A stretch of 8,712 nt of DNA from Elusimicrobiota bacterium (GCA_041658405.1 JBBAAG010000104.1:1-8712); one strand, 5' to 3'. Counted from the stretch's first letter, positions 1 to 6,827 are shown. The notes: generated by a model from the letters alone, not told the origin. A program made the numbers and translations.

Positions 1-620
1 AACCGCGGTTACGCCCGAAGATGACTCACGGGTACACCATGAAAATGCGTACGGGTTGCGGGAATATGTACGTAACAATTAATGAAGATGAACACGGCCC
101 ATGCGAGATATTCACACAGTTAGGTAAGTCCGGCGGATGTACGATGTCTCAGTCGGAAGCTGTTGCGCGGTTGGTATCCTTGGCATTACGCGCGGGGATT
201 AACCCTATGGAGATAATTGAGCAACTGCGCGGGATACGCTGTCCATCACCGGCGTTCCAGGAAGGTAAAGCTGTGCTTTCCTGTCCCGATGCAATGGCAC
301 GGTCGTTAGAGGATTATTTAAAAGAACGGAGTTTACCGTCGTTATTCAACGGGAAAAAGGGTGAGGATATTCCAGGTGCTTCAAACATAATGAACGCATT
401 AGCGGCAGCAGCGTCGTCATCATTGGCAGTACCCGCGGGGAATAATCCTAATTCCGGTACCGGTGTTAATAAGGCACAGGGCGGGAATGTGTTGAATGCA
501 GCTAAGAGAAAAGGTAATGCTGAAGGTATGTGCCCGGAATGCCCGGAATGCGGTAATATGCTGGAGTTCGGTGAAGGTTGTGTTAAATGCCATGATTGCG
601 GATACTCAAAATGCGGGTAA
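1..620 (+). CDS. nrdJ: Vitamin B12-dependent (class II) ribonucleotide reductase, C-terminal part (5' truncated by window edge)
   Basis: This is the 3' end of an adenosylcobalamin-dependent ribonucleotide reductase, which reduces ribonucleotides to deoxyribonucleotides in the cytoplasm. The reading frame is open from the left edge (first full codon at base 3), so the ATG at 21 is internal and not a start. Just after it comes a TGCGNMYVTINEDEHGPCE block, followed by GKSGGC and a helical stretch (SEAVARLVSLALRAGI); these resemble the C-terminal part of NrdJ. A linker rich in Ala, Ser, Asn and Gly (roughly 400-500) leads to a Cys-rich tail, CPECGNML...GCVKCHDCGYSKCG. This is typical of NrdJ, and its cysteines are thought to re-reduce the active-site disulfide. 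The tail has an extra CPE unit from a 9-base tandem duplication. The gene lies 54 bases upstream of dcd, consistent with a shared role in dNTP supply. The catalytic barrel is outside the window. Family assignment is firm. Confidence 0.93.
   Translation, partial: PRLRPKMTHGYTMKMRTGCGNMYVTINEDEHGPCEIFTQLGKSGGCTMSQSEAVARLVSLALRAGINPMEIIEQLRGIRCPSPAFQEGKAVLSCPDAMARSLEDYLKERSLPSLFNGKKGEDIPGASNIMNALAAAASSSLAVPAGNNPNSGTGVNKAQGGNVLNAAKRKGNAEGMCPECPECGNMLEFGEGCVKCHDCGYSKCG
531..548 (+). repeat. 9-base perfect tandem duplication inside the nrdJ tail
   Basis: TGCCCGGAA occurs twice in a row (531-539 and 540-548). It is in frame and doubles a Cys-Pro-Glu unit, so the protein reads CPECPECG where NrdJ tails usually read a single CPxCG. 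This adds one cysteine to the Cys-rich tail without shifting the frame. It looks like a small replication-slippage duplication. Confidence 0.85.
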
Positions 621-674
621 GTAATACGTTAATATTTGTTTCAGAGGTTGTTTTAAAAACTTATAGAAGATTGT

Positions 675-1247
675 ATGACAAGCATAAAATCCGATAGCTG
701 GATTAAACGGATGGCGTTACACCATAAAATGATAACGCCGTTCGTTGAAAACCAAACGGACAAAACCGTGATTTCATACGGTGTGTCTTCGTACGGTTAT
801 GACATGCGGCTGGCGGATGAGTTCAAGGTGTTCTGTAAAAACAAAAACAGTGTATCCGATCCCAAGATAGTTAACCCTAATAGTTTTAAAGAGTATAAAG
901 GCAGTGTTTGTGTAATCCCGCCGAATTCGTTTATCCTGGGAAGGAGCTACGAGTATTTCCGTATTCCCCGTAAAGTACTGTCGGTATGTTTCGGGAAGTC
1001 TACCTATGCGAGGAATGGTGTATTGGTTAATGTCACACCGCTGGAGCCTGAATGGGAAGGGTATGTGACGATATCAATCTCTAATACTTCGCCGGTACCC
1101 GTGAAAGTATACGCGTTTGAAGGTATTGCCCAGGTGTTATTCCTGGAAAGCGATAGTTCCTGCGCGGTATCTTATGCGGATAAAAAAGGAAGGTACCAGG
1201 CACAAAAAAAAATTACGGTTTCAAAAACTGAGAAAAAAAGGTTATGA
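675..1247 (+). CDS. dcd: dCTP deaminase family protein with Ser at the catalytic Glu position
   Basis: dCTP deaminase converts dCTP to dUTP and ammonia, feeding thymidylate synthesis; it is a homotrimer of the dUTPase fold. The 190-residue product has normal family length (about 185-195). Recognisable blocks are SDSWIKRMA near the N-terminus, VISYGVSSYGYDMR (32-45), IPPNSFILGRSYEYFRIPR (81-99), the nucleotide-binding GKSTYAR (107-113), VNVTPLEPEWEGY (118-130), YAFEGIAQVLF (146-156) and a C-terminal GRYQAQ. In characterised family members the strand after EWEGY reads T-[LI]-E-[FI]-S-N, and that Glu (E138 in E. coli Dcd) is the general base. Here the strand reads T-I-S-I-S-N, with Ser134 (codon TCA, 1074-1076) in its place. 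The fold and family are clear, but deaminase activity is uncertain. The ATG at 675 has only a weak upstream purine stretch (AGAAGA, 665-670) but gives the expected N-terminus. Confidence 0.9.
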   Translation: MTSIKSDSWIKRMALHHKMITPFVENQTDKTVISYGVSSYGYDMRLADEFKVFCKNKNSVSDPKIVNPNSFKEYKGSVCVIPPNSFILGRSYEYFRIPRKVLSVCFGKSTYARNGVLVNVTPLEPEWEGYVTISISNTSPVPVKVYAFEGIAQVLFLESDSSCAVSYADKKGRYQAQKKITVSKTEKKRL

Positions 1248-1255
1248 GTTAGTAT

Positions 1256-2392
1256 ATGCCAAAAAATAAAAAGATTGAGTCACTCGAAAACCTTGAAGAG
1301 CAAGGGTATCGGCTGGTAGACATCGCGGCGGGGGATGTTAATCTGCCGGTAGAGAAACAATACGTTGTTGCGGAGATTAAGTTAGAAAAACGCGGGACTT
1401 TCTATAGTGACCTCGTGAATTCTTTAACCTCACAGGTATTTGAAGAAAGTGTGGCGAAACAGTACTGGCAGGAAATATTGATGCATAAATATCTTGTCAG
1501 TGAAAAATTAAGCCGTAACATTGGTATTCGTGTCGCTGCACTGGATTATCTTGAGAATATAAAAAGAATAATTAAAACTCCGAGGATTGTATCGGAGAAA
1601 GAGTATAGTAAAACCGTTAAACTCGCAACTACGGATACGCTTACCGGGTTGTATAACCGCCACTATTTTTTGGGGCAGATGGAAGGCCTTGAGAATGAGT
1701 ACCGTAAACTAGCAGCACAGGCAGTGGTAAAAAAGTTTTGCGTTATGCTCATGGATATGGATAACTTCAAGAAATATAACGATACTGAAGGCCATCCTGC
1801 GGGGGATATTGTCCTCCACGAACTTGCAAGTGTTCTAACATCGGTATTTAGGAAAGATGAAACTTTATGCCGTTGGGGCGGGGATGAGTTTATTGTGTTA
1901 TTACCTGACACGGATAAGCATGCGGCAAAAGTGTTGGCTGAAGAGTTAAGGCAAAAAGTTGTGCGTGAGTTCAAGGATTATAATATTACTTTGAGTATAG
2001 GCCTTGCTGAATTTCTTGTGGATGCCGGGGATAGTGATAGTTTGGTAGAACGCGCGGATGAACTTTTATACCGCGTAAAGGAGTTTGGAGGGAATAAAGT
2101 CGCTGCGGCAACTGTTGCGGAGTTTGTGTTTTTACCGGAAGCGTATAAGTTTACTGAAAAAATTTATAAAGCTGCAGTTACCGGCGACTTCAACGCATGG
2201 GATAAACGCCGTAATGTATTGAAGTATGATGAAATAAGAAAAGTGTGGAACGGTACCGTAGTACTAAAACCCGGGAATTACAGGTATAAGTTTGTAGTTA
2301 ATGATTCCAAATGGTTCGCTGATACCGGGAATAATAACCAGACGGATGACGGGTTTGGCGGGCAGTGTTCTGTAATAACAATAGAGATATAG
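1256..2392 (+). CDS. Predicted diguanylate cyclase (GGDEF) with C-terminal CBM48/AMPK-type glycogen-binding domain
   Basis: Predicted to make cyclic di-GMP from two GTP. The 378-residue product is probably cytoplasmic, with no signal peptide or membrane segment. Residues about 45-105 form a helical N-terminal region (FYSDLVNSLTSQVF...NIGIRVAALDYL) resembling a segment I recall upstream of some other GGDEF domains. The GGDEF domain spans about 122-287: TDTLTGLYNR (126-135), metal-binding D167 in MDMDNFKKYND, GHPAGD (179-184), the signature GGDEF (208-212) and LSIGLAEF. The catalytic motifs look intact. The upstream inhibitory site is RKDE rather than RxxD. Residues about 300-378 match CBM48/AMPK-beta glycogen-binding modules: GDFNAWD (W315), NYRYKFVVNDSKW (W353) and DDGFGG. 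Both tryptophans fall where AMPK-beta contacts sugar. The start lies 8 bases after the dcd stop, with a weak AAAGG (1237-1241). Domain calls are firm; the signal and the glycan ligand are inferred. Confidence 0.88.
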   Translation: MPKNKKIESLENLEEQGYRLVDIAAGDVNLPVEKQYVVAEIKLEKRGTFYSDLVNSLTSQVFEESVAKQYWQEILMHKYLVSEKLSRNIGIRVAALDYLENIKRIIKTPRIVSEKEYSKTVKLATTDTLTGLYNRHYFLGQMEGLENEYRKLAAQAVVKKFCVMLMDMDNFKKYNDTEGHPAGDIVLHELASVLTSVFRKDETLCRWGGDEFIVLLPDTDKHAAKVLAEELRQKVVREFKDYNITLSIGLAEFLVDAGDSDSLVERADELLYRVKEFGGNKVAAATVAEFVFLPEAYKFTEKIYKAAVTGDFNAWDKRRNVLKYDEIRKVWNGTVVLKPGNYRYKFVVNDSKWFADTGNNNQTDDGFGGQCSVITIEI

Positions 2393-2396
2393 GAGG
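2391..2396 (+). promoter_or_regulatory. Shine-Dalgarno site that sets the guaB3 start
   Basis: AGGAGG overlaps the TAG stop of the GGDEF gene and lies 10 bases before the ATG at 2407. It favours that ATG over the in-frame ATG at 2365, which lies inside the upstream gene and would add 14 residues absent from GuaB3 proteins. The overlap of stop codon and ribosome-binding site also points to co-transcription. Confidence 0.8.
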
Positions 2397-2406
2397 ATAT
2401 TTATTT

Positions 2407-3567
2407 ATGCCGTTGTTTATTGGGCGTGACCGTGAAGCACGGCGTGCGTATGGTTTTGATGAAGTAGCAATAGTTCCCGGGGAGTGTACGCTTGACCCGG
2501 ATGAGATTGATATTACCACAAAAATCGGGGATATTGAACTTAAGATACCGTTTCTCGCATCTGCAATGGATGGCGTAGTAGACGCAAAGTTCAGTGCGGC
2601 GTTCAGCAAGCTTGGCGGCCTTGCGGTGTTAAACCTTGATGGTATACATTCACGGTATGAGAATACTGATGAAATATATAAACAAATTGCGGAAATACCG
2701 CCGGCTGAAGCTACCAAATTTGTGCAGCAGCTTTACCGCAAGCCTGTGAAGGAAGAACTTATCGCAAAAAAAATTAAGGAAATTAAGAAACTTAAAGGTA
2801 TCGCTGCAGTGTCTACGGTCCCGCAGAACGCTGCGAAGTACGCAAAGATTGTGCAGGACGCTGGTGCTGATGTTTTTGTTATCCAGGCAACAGTATTGAC
2901 CACAAAGTTTATCTCCACAAAAGTTAAGACGTTGAATTTAAAAAAACTTATTGGTGAACTTAAGATTCCGGTAATCCTTGGTAACTGTGTGAGTTATCAA
3001 ACAGCGTTAGCGTTAATGGAAACCGGGTGCGCGGGCCTACTCGTAGGTATTGGCCCGGGGTCGGCGTGTACTACCCGCGGGGTGTTGGGTATCGGTGTGC
3101 CGCAGGTGACCGCAACAATTGATTGCGCTGCAGCACGGGATTTTTATTTTAAAAAAACAGGGCGTCATGTTGCAGTGATTACCGATGGCGGGATGAATAC
3201 CGGCGGGGATATATGTAAAGCTTTTGTTTCTGGTGCGGATGCTGTAATGATCGGCAGTGCGTTCGCTAAAGCTAAGGAAGCGCCGGGGTATGGGTATCAC
3301 TGGGGTATGGCAACACCGCATCAGTATCTTCCCCGGGGTACACGGATATATGTAGGTACTACCGGTACGTTGGAGCAAATACTTATGGGGCCTGCAAATA
3401 CGGATGACGGGACACAGAATATTGTTGGTGCGTTACGCACGTGTATGGGCAGTGTCGGAGCAGGGAATGTGAAGGAACTGCAGTTGGTGGAACTTATCAT
3501 TGCGCCGGATATTAAGTCAGAAGGTAAGCTATACCAGAAAGCGCAGAAGATTGGTATGGGAAAGTAG
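2407..3567 (+). CDS. guaB3: GuaB3-type IMP dehydrogenase (no CBS domains)
   Basis: IMP dehydrogenase oxidises IMP to XMP with NAD, the first committed step to GMP. The 386-residue product is the short GuaB3 form: it follows the (beta/alpha)8 barrel throughout and has no room for the CBS pair of classical GuaB (about 485-500 residues). Diagnostic stretches are RRAYGFDEVAIVPG (12-25), FLASAMDGVVD (49-59), the catalytic loop GIGPGSACTTRGVLGIG (214-230) with nucleophile C221, the phosphate-binding TDGGMNTGGD (259-268), the flap segment LPRGTRIYVGTTGTLEQIL (308-326), and a C-terminus ending QKIGMGK. It closely resembles actinobacterial and cyanobacterial GuaB3, which have been shown or proposed to have IMP dehydrogenase activity. 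The stop is 4 bases before guaA, whose product takes XMP onward; this supports a real IMPDH role rather than GMP reductase. The start is chosen by AGGAGG at 2391-2396. Confidence 0.93.
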   Translation: MPLFIGRDREARRAYGFDEVAIVPGECTLDPDEIDITTKIGDIELKIPFLASAMDGVVDAKFSAAFSKLGGLAVLNLDGIHSRYENTDEIYKQIAEIPPAEATKFVQQLYRKPVKEELIAKKIKEIKKLKGIAAVSTVPQNAAKYAKIVQDAGADVFVIQATVLTTKFISTKVKTLNLKKLIGELKIPVILGNCVSYQTALALMETGCAGLLVGIGPGSACTTRGVLGIGVPQVTATIDCAAARDFYFKKTGRHVAVITDGGMNTGGDICKAFVSGADAVMIGSAFAKAKEAPGYGYHWGMATPHQYLPRGTRIYVGTTGTLEQILMGPANTDDGTQNIVGALRTCMGSVGAGNVKELQLVELIIAPDIKSEGKLYQKAQKIGMGK

Positions 3568-3571
3568 TGTT

Positions 3572-5107
3572 ATGATCATAATCCTGGATTTTGGTTCGCA
3601 GGTAACACAACTTATTGCACGGCGGGTGCGTGAGATGAAAGTTTATTGCGAAATCCTACCGTTTCATACAAGCGCTGAAGTTATCAAGCGTAAGCCTCAG
3701 CTTGAAGGTGTTATACTTTCCGGCGGGCCGTCAAGCGTATACGAAAAAGGCGCACCGCGATGCGGGAAGGAATTGTTTGAACTAGGCGTACCTGTATTGG
3801 GTATATGTTATGGCATGCAGTTAATGGGTTATGTTTTGGGAGGTAAGGTTAAACACGGGAAAAAACGTGAGTTTGGCCATACACAGATTACATTAAGTAA
3901 AAACGCGGGGACACAGTTATTTACGAAACTGCCCCGTAGGTTTATCGTATGGATGAGCCACGGTGATATTGTTACTAAACTACCTCCTGGTTTTGTTTCA
4001 TTAGCAAAAAGTGCGCATTCGCCCTATGCTGCAGCAGGGGATGTTAAGCGTAACCTCTACGGAGTACAGTTTCATCCTGAGGTTAAACACACACCGTTGG
4101 GACGTGAGATCCTGCAGAATTTTGTATTAAAAATATGTAAAGCCCGGCAGTCGTGGAATATGAAATCGTTTGTACAGAGGGAAACTGCGGAAGTACGGCG
4201 TATAGTTGGTGATAATAAAGTTATCTGCGCGTTAAGCGGCGGGGTGGATTCATCGGTAGTGTCATTATTGGTGGACCGCGCGATTAAAAGGCAACTGGAG
4301 TGCGTGTTTGTGGATAATGGCCTCTTGCGCTGGGGTGAGAAAGAAAGGGTACAGAAAGTTTTTGGACGGAGGTTCGGGAATAGGTTGCATATCATAAATG
4401 CGGAGAATGAATTCCTCAGAGCGTTAGCCGGGGTAACTGATCCTGAGAAAAAACGTAAAATTATCGGGCATAAGTTCATAGAGATATTCGAACGTGAAGC
4501 CAGGAAGTTTAAGGGGATTAAGTATCTTGTACAGGGAACGTTGTATCCTGACGTTATTGAAAGCGTATCCGTAAAAGGGCCGTCCGCTGTGATTAAGTCA
4601 CACCATAACGTCGGCGGATTACCTGAGAAAATGAAACTTAAACTTATTGAACCCGTACGGTTCCTGTTCAAGGATGAAGTACGTGAGTTAGGTAAGGAAA
4701 TAGGTTTGCCTGATGAAATACTTTACCGCCAGCCTTTCCCCGGGCCGGGCCTTGCAGTACGCGTGCTTGGCGAGATAACAAGAGAAAGGTTAGTGATTGT
4801 GCGCCATGCGGACCGTATTGTAGAGGAAGAAATTGTTAATGCCGGGTTATACCACAAGTTATGGCAGTCCTTTGCTGTGTTATTACCCGTAAAAACTGTG
4901 GGCGTTATGGGTGACGCCAGGACGTATGATAATGTTATAGCAGTACGCGCGGTGGAGTCCGTTGATGCGATGACTGCGGATTGGGCAAAATTGCCGTATA
5001 ACGTTATGGGGCGGATAGCTAACCGTATCATCAACGAAGTACGGGGTGTTAACCGCGTAGTATACGATATATCATCAAAACCGCCGGCTACGATTGAATG
5101 GGAATAA
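3572..5107 (+). CDS. guaA: GMP synthase (glutamine-hydrolysing)
   Basis: Converts XMP, ATP and glutamine to GMP in the cytoplasm. The 511-residue product is normal length. The N-terminal class I glutamine amidotransferase domain (about 1-190) has the triad C79 in GICYGMQ, H168 and E170 in GVQFHPE. The ATP pyrophosphatase domain carries the P-loop LSGGVDSS (221-228). The C-terminal dimerisation and XMP-binding domain has YRQPFPGPGLAVRVLGE (385-401) and ends SSKPPATIEWE. All key residues appear present. The start at 3572 gives the usual MIIILDFGSQ beginning; the frame stays open upstream to 3500, but that stretch lies inside guaB3. The 4-base gap and poor ribosome-binding site suggest translational coupling to guaB3, so the two enzymes would be made together. 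Confidence 0.97.
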   Translation: MIIILDFGSQVTQLIARRVREMKVYCEILPFHTSAEVIKRKPQLEGVILSGGPSSVYEKGAPRCGKELFELGVPVLGICYGMQLMGYVLGGKVKHGKKREFGHTQITLSKNAGTQLFTKLPRRFIVWMSHGDIVTKLPPGFVSLAKSAHSPYAAAGDVKRNLYGVQFHPEVKHTPLGREILQNFVLKICKARQSWNMKSFVQRETAEVRRIVGDNKVICALSGGVDSSVVSLLVDRAIKRQLECVFVDNGLLRWGEKERVQKVFGRRFGNRLHIINAENEFLRALAGVTDPEKKRKIIGHKFIEIFEREARKFKGIKYLVQGTLYPDVIESVSVKGPSAVIKSHHNVGGLPEKMKLKLIEPVRFLFKDEVRELGKEIGLPDEILYRQPFPGPGLAVRVLGEITRERLVIVRHADRIVEEEIVNAGLYHKLWQSFAVLLPVKTVGVMGDARTYDNVIAVRAVESVDAMTADWAKLPYNVMGRIANRIINEVRGVNRVVYDISSKPPATIEWE

Positions 5108-5141
5108 TTGAAATATAAAAACAGTGGTTTATTAATAGATT

Positions 5142-5147
5142 AAGGAG
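5142..5147 (+). promoter_or_regulatory. Shine-Dalgarno site for the DUF47 gene
   Basis: AAGGAG lies 5 bases before the ATG at 5153. It is one of the better-spaced ribosome-binding sites in the window and marks the start of a new translational unit after the 45-base gap behind guaA. Confidence 0.75.
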
Positions 5148-5152
5148 TAGAT

Positions 5153-5788
5153 ATGGGATTTAATTTAATGCCGAAAGATGAAAATTTTCAGGGAATGTTT
5201 TCGCGTACGTCAAAAAATGTGGTGGAAGCTGCGAAAACGTTTCATCAACTAGTGAAAAACTGGGATGCAGGAAGCCCGTTGATTGACAAAATCCATGAGA
5301 TCGAACACGAAGGCGATCTTATCCGGCACGAGTTGGTAGACAAACTCAATCGCACGTTTATCACGCCGATCGACCGCGAAGATATATACGCGCTTAGCGG
5401 CGAGCTGGATGATATTATCGATATGATTCAGGCTGTTATGGACCGTATGAAAATTTATCGTATAAGAAAAATTGATGACGGGTTGGTAAAACTTGCCGAG
5501 ATATTGGAACGATCGGCAGTACTAGTGGATAAAGCGATATGTGAGATGGACGACAAGAAAAAAGTTACCCGCGTAATGGATTATTGTATTGAAATTAACC
5601 AGTTGGAAAATGAAGGCGATAATATGTTTAAAAAACTTTTAGCCGACCTTTTTGACGGTGATGACGCGTCAAAAAACCCGTTGGAAGTTATTAAATGGAA
5701 GGAAACATATGAAGCAGTAGAAGCGGCATTGGATAAATGCGAGAACGTGGCGTGTACAATCGAAAGTATCGTCGTAAAGGGGAATTAA
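5153..5788 (+). CDS. DUF47 family PhoU-like protein, PiT transporter accessory
   Basis: A 211-residue, highly charged, all-helical protein of the DUF47 (PhoU_div) family. No membrane segment or signal peptide is visible. Family-typical stretches are HEIEHEGDLIRHEL (48-61), FITPIDREDIYALSGELDDIID (69-90), a second EINQLENEGDNMF (147-159) that echoes the first E-x-E-G-D motif, and a C-terminal helix, KWKETYEAVEAALDKCENVACTIESI. The two E-x-E-G-D motifs occupy positions resembling the metal-binding repeats of PhoU. Members are commonly encoded next to low-affinity phosphate (PiT) transporters and are thought to regulate or assist them. That fits here: its stop codon abuts the ATG of a PiT gene with no spacer. 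Biochemical function is not established for most members. Family confidence is high; exact role is inferred from context. Confidence 0.9.
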   Translation: MGFNLMPKDENFQGMFSRTSKNVVEAAKTFHQLVKNWDAGSPLIDKIHEIEHEGDLIRHELVDKLNRTFITPIDREDIYALSGELDDIIDMIQAVMDRMKIYRIRKIDDGLVKLAEILERSAVLVDKAICEMDDKKKVTRVMDYCIEINQLENEGDNMFKKLLADLFDGDDASKNPLEVIKWKETYEAVEAALDKCENVACTIESIVVKGN

Positions 5789-6796
5789 ATGGATTTTTTC
5801 CTTATACTTTTTTTAGTATTTTTAGCGTTAACGTTTGATTTCCTTAATGGCTTCCATGATTCTGCGAATTCCATCGCAACAGTAGTGTCAACCCGTGTGT
5901 TATCTCCGAAGTATGCGGTTATGTGGGCTGCGTTTTTCAATTTTATTGCGTTTCTGTTTTTTGGGTTACATGTTGCAAACACGATCGGGAAAGGGATAAT
6001 TGATATCACAATCGTTGATAAATATGTGATTTTTGGGACTCTTATGGGTGCATGTATTTGGGATCTTATCACTTGGTGGTTGGGTTTACCAACGAGCTCG
6101 TCACACGCTTTGATCGGAGGATTAATCGGAGCGGCTTTAGTAAAAACTGGCCCCAAGGCGTTGGTAATGAGCGGGATAATAAAAACAGTAGCATTTATTT
6201 TTATATCTCCTGTATTTGGTTTTTTACTGGGATTTGTGTTTTGTTATGTCATTTACATGATATTCAGGAAGTTTAATCCTACAAGGATTGACAATATATT
6301 TCGTAAAGGACAGTTAGTCTCCGCTGCGTTATACAGCCTCGGACATGGAGGCAATGACGCGCAAAAAACTATGGGTATAATCGCAAGCCTGCTTTTCAGC
6401 GCTGGATATCTCGGCTCACATTTTTACGTACCTTTTTGGGTCGTAATCACCTGCCACGCTGCAATAGCATTAGGTACAATGTTCGGTGGATGGAAAATAG
6501 TGAAAACCATGGGTCAAAAAATTGTTAAGTTAAAACCGGTAGATGGTTTTTGCGCAGAAACTGGCGCTGCTATGATGCTGTATATTGCGTCGGGATTTGG
6601 GATACCCGTGAGTACCACACATACAATCACAGGTTCAATAATGGGAGTTGGATCGGTACGAAGGTTCAGCGCAGTGAAGTGGGGTGTGGCGGGACAAATT
6701 GTGTGGGCATGGTTACTGACTATCCCAATAGCTGCGTTGATTAGCGCAGGGTCTTACGCTTTAATAATTTTTGTACGTTCAATGATTATCAAGTAA
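5789..6796 (+). CDS. pit: PiT family inorganic phosphate transporter
   Basis: A 335-residue integral membrane protein predicted to import inorganic phosphate coupled to cations. The PiT inverted-repeat signatures are both present: DFLNGFHDSANSIATVVSTR near the N-terminus (17-36) and SLGHGGNDAQKTMGII in the second half (183-198). Each half also carries a conserved loop, LPTSSSHALIGG (100-111) and IPVSTTHTITGSIMG (272-286). I count about nine or ten hydrophobic segments, roughly at 1-20, 42-64, 78-97, 103-121, 133-158, 176-208, 212-232, 256-275 and 297-330. The size matches short bacterial PiT proteins, which lack the long central loop of E. coli PitA. The ATG directly follows the DUF47 stop, and AAAGGGG (5776-5782) inside the DUF47 gene is the likely ribosome-binding site. 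Anions other than phosphate (such as sulfate) are possible but less likely given the DUF47 partner. Confidence 0.93.
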   Translation: MDFFLILFLVFLALTFDFLNGFHDSANSIATVVSTRVLSPKYAVMWAAFFNFIAFLFFGLHVANTIGKGIIDITIVDKYVIFGTLMGACIWDLITWWLGLPTSSSHALIGGLIGAALVKTGPKALVMSGIIKTVAFIFISPVFGFLLGFVFCYVIYMIFRKFNPTRIDNIFRKGQLVSAALYSLGHGGNDAQKTMGIIASLLFSAGYLGSHFYVPFWVVITCHAAIALGTMFGGWKIVKTMGQKIVKLKPVDGFCAETGAAMMLYIASGFGIPVSTTHTITGSIMGVGSVRRFSAVKWGVAGQIVWAWLLTIPIAALISAGSYALIIFVRSMIIK

Positions 6797-6810
6797 ATAA
6801 AAGCTGGTTT

Positions 6811-6816
6811 GGAGGG
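6811..6816 (+). promoter_or_regulatory. Shine-Dalgarno site for purC
   Basis: GGAGGG lies 11 bases before the ATG at 6828, within the 31-base gap behind the PiT gene. I see no terminator hairpin in that gap, so purC may be read through from upstream. Confidence 0.65.
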
Positions 6817-6827
6817 TATTATTCACA

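Noticed and set aside
621..674. Gap between nrdJ and dcd searched for a promoter, terminator or riboswitch
   Set aside because: Only 54 AT-rich bases; no hairpin followed by a T-run and no well-spaced -35/-10 pair. It is too short for a purine or cobalamin riboswitch.
1244..1252. ATGAGTTAG mini-frame overlapping the dcd stop codon (ATGA overlap)
   Set aside because: It encodes only Met-Ser before a stop. It might help ribosomes reinitiate at the ATG at 1256, but nothing in the sequence shows this.
2365..2406. Upstream in-frame ATG that would extend GuaB3 by 14 residues
   Set aside because: It lies inside the GGDEF gene and lacks a good ribosome-binding site; AGGAGG at 2391-2396 supports the ATG at 2407, which gives the normal GuaB3 N-terminus.
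4072..4671. 199-codon open frame on the minus strand inside guaA (others at 4723-5034, 3037-3378, 2298-2717 and 1663-1974)
   Set aside because: These lie antisense to genes with clear family motifs, and their translations show no recognisable domain and have Ser/Thr/Arg-rich shadow-like composition.
5108..5136. Possible sigma70-like promoter: TTGAAA (5108-5113), 17 bases, ATTAAT (5131-5136)
   Set aside because: Spacing is ideal but the -10 matches only four of six, and transcription would begin at about 5143, inside the ribosome-binding site of the DUF47 gene. In AT-rich spacer such a match is easily chance.
6052..6276. Plus-strand open frames inside the PiT gene (6052-6276 and 6550-6744)
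   Set aside because: These are alternative frames of a gene whose PiT signatures run through the main frame; their translations resemble nothing known to me.
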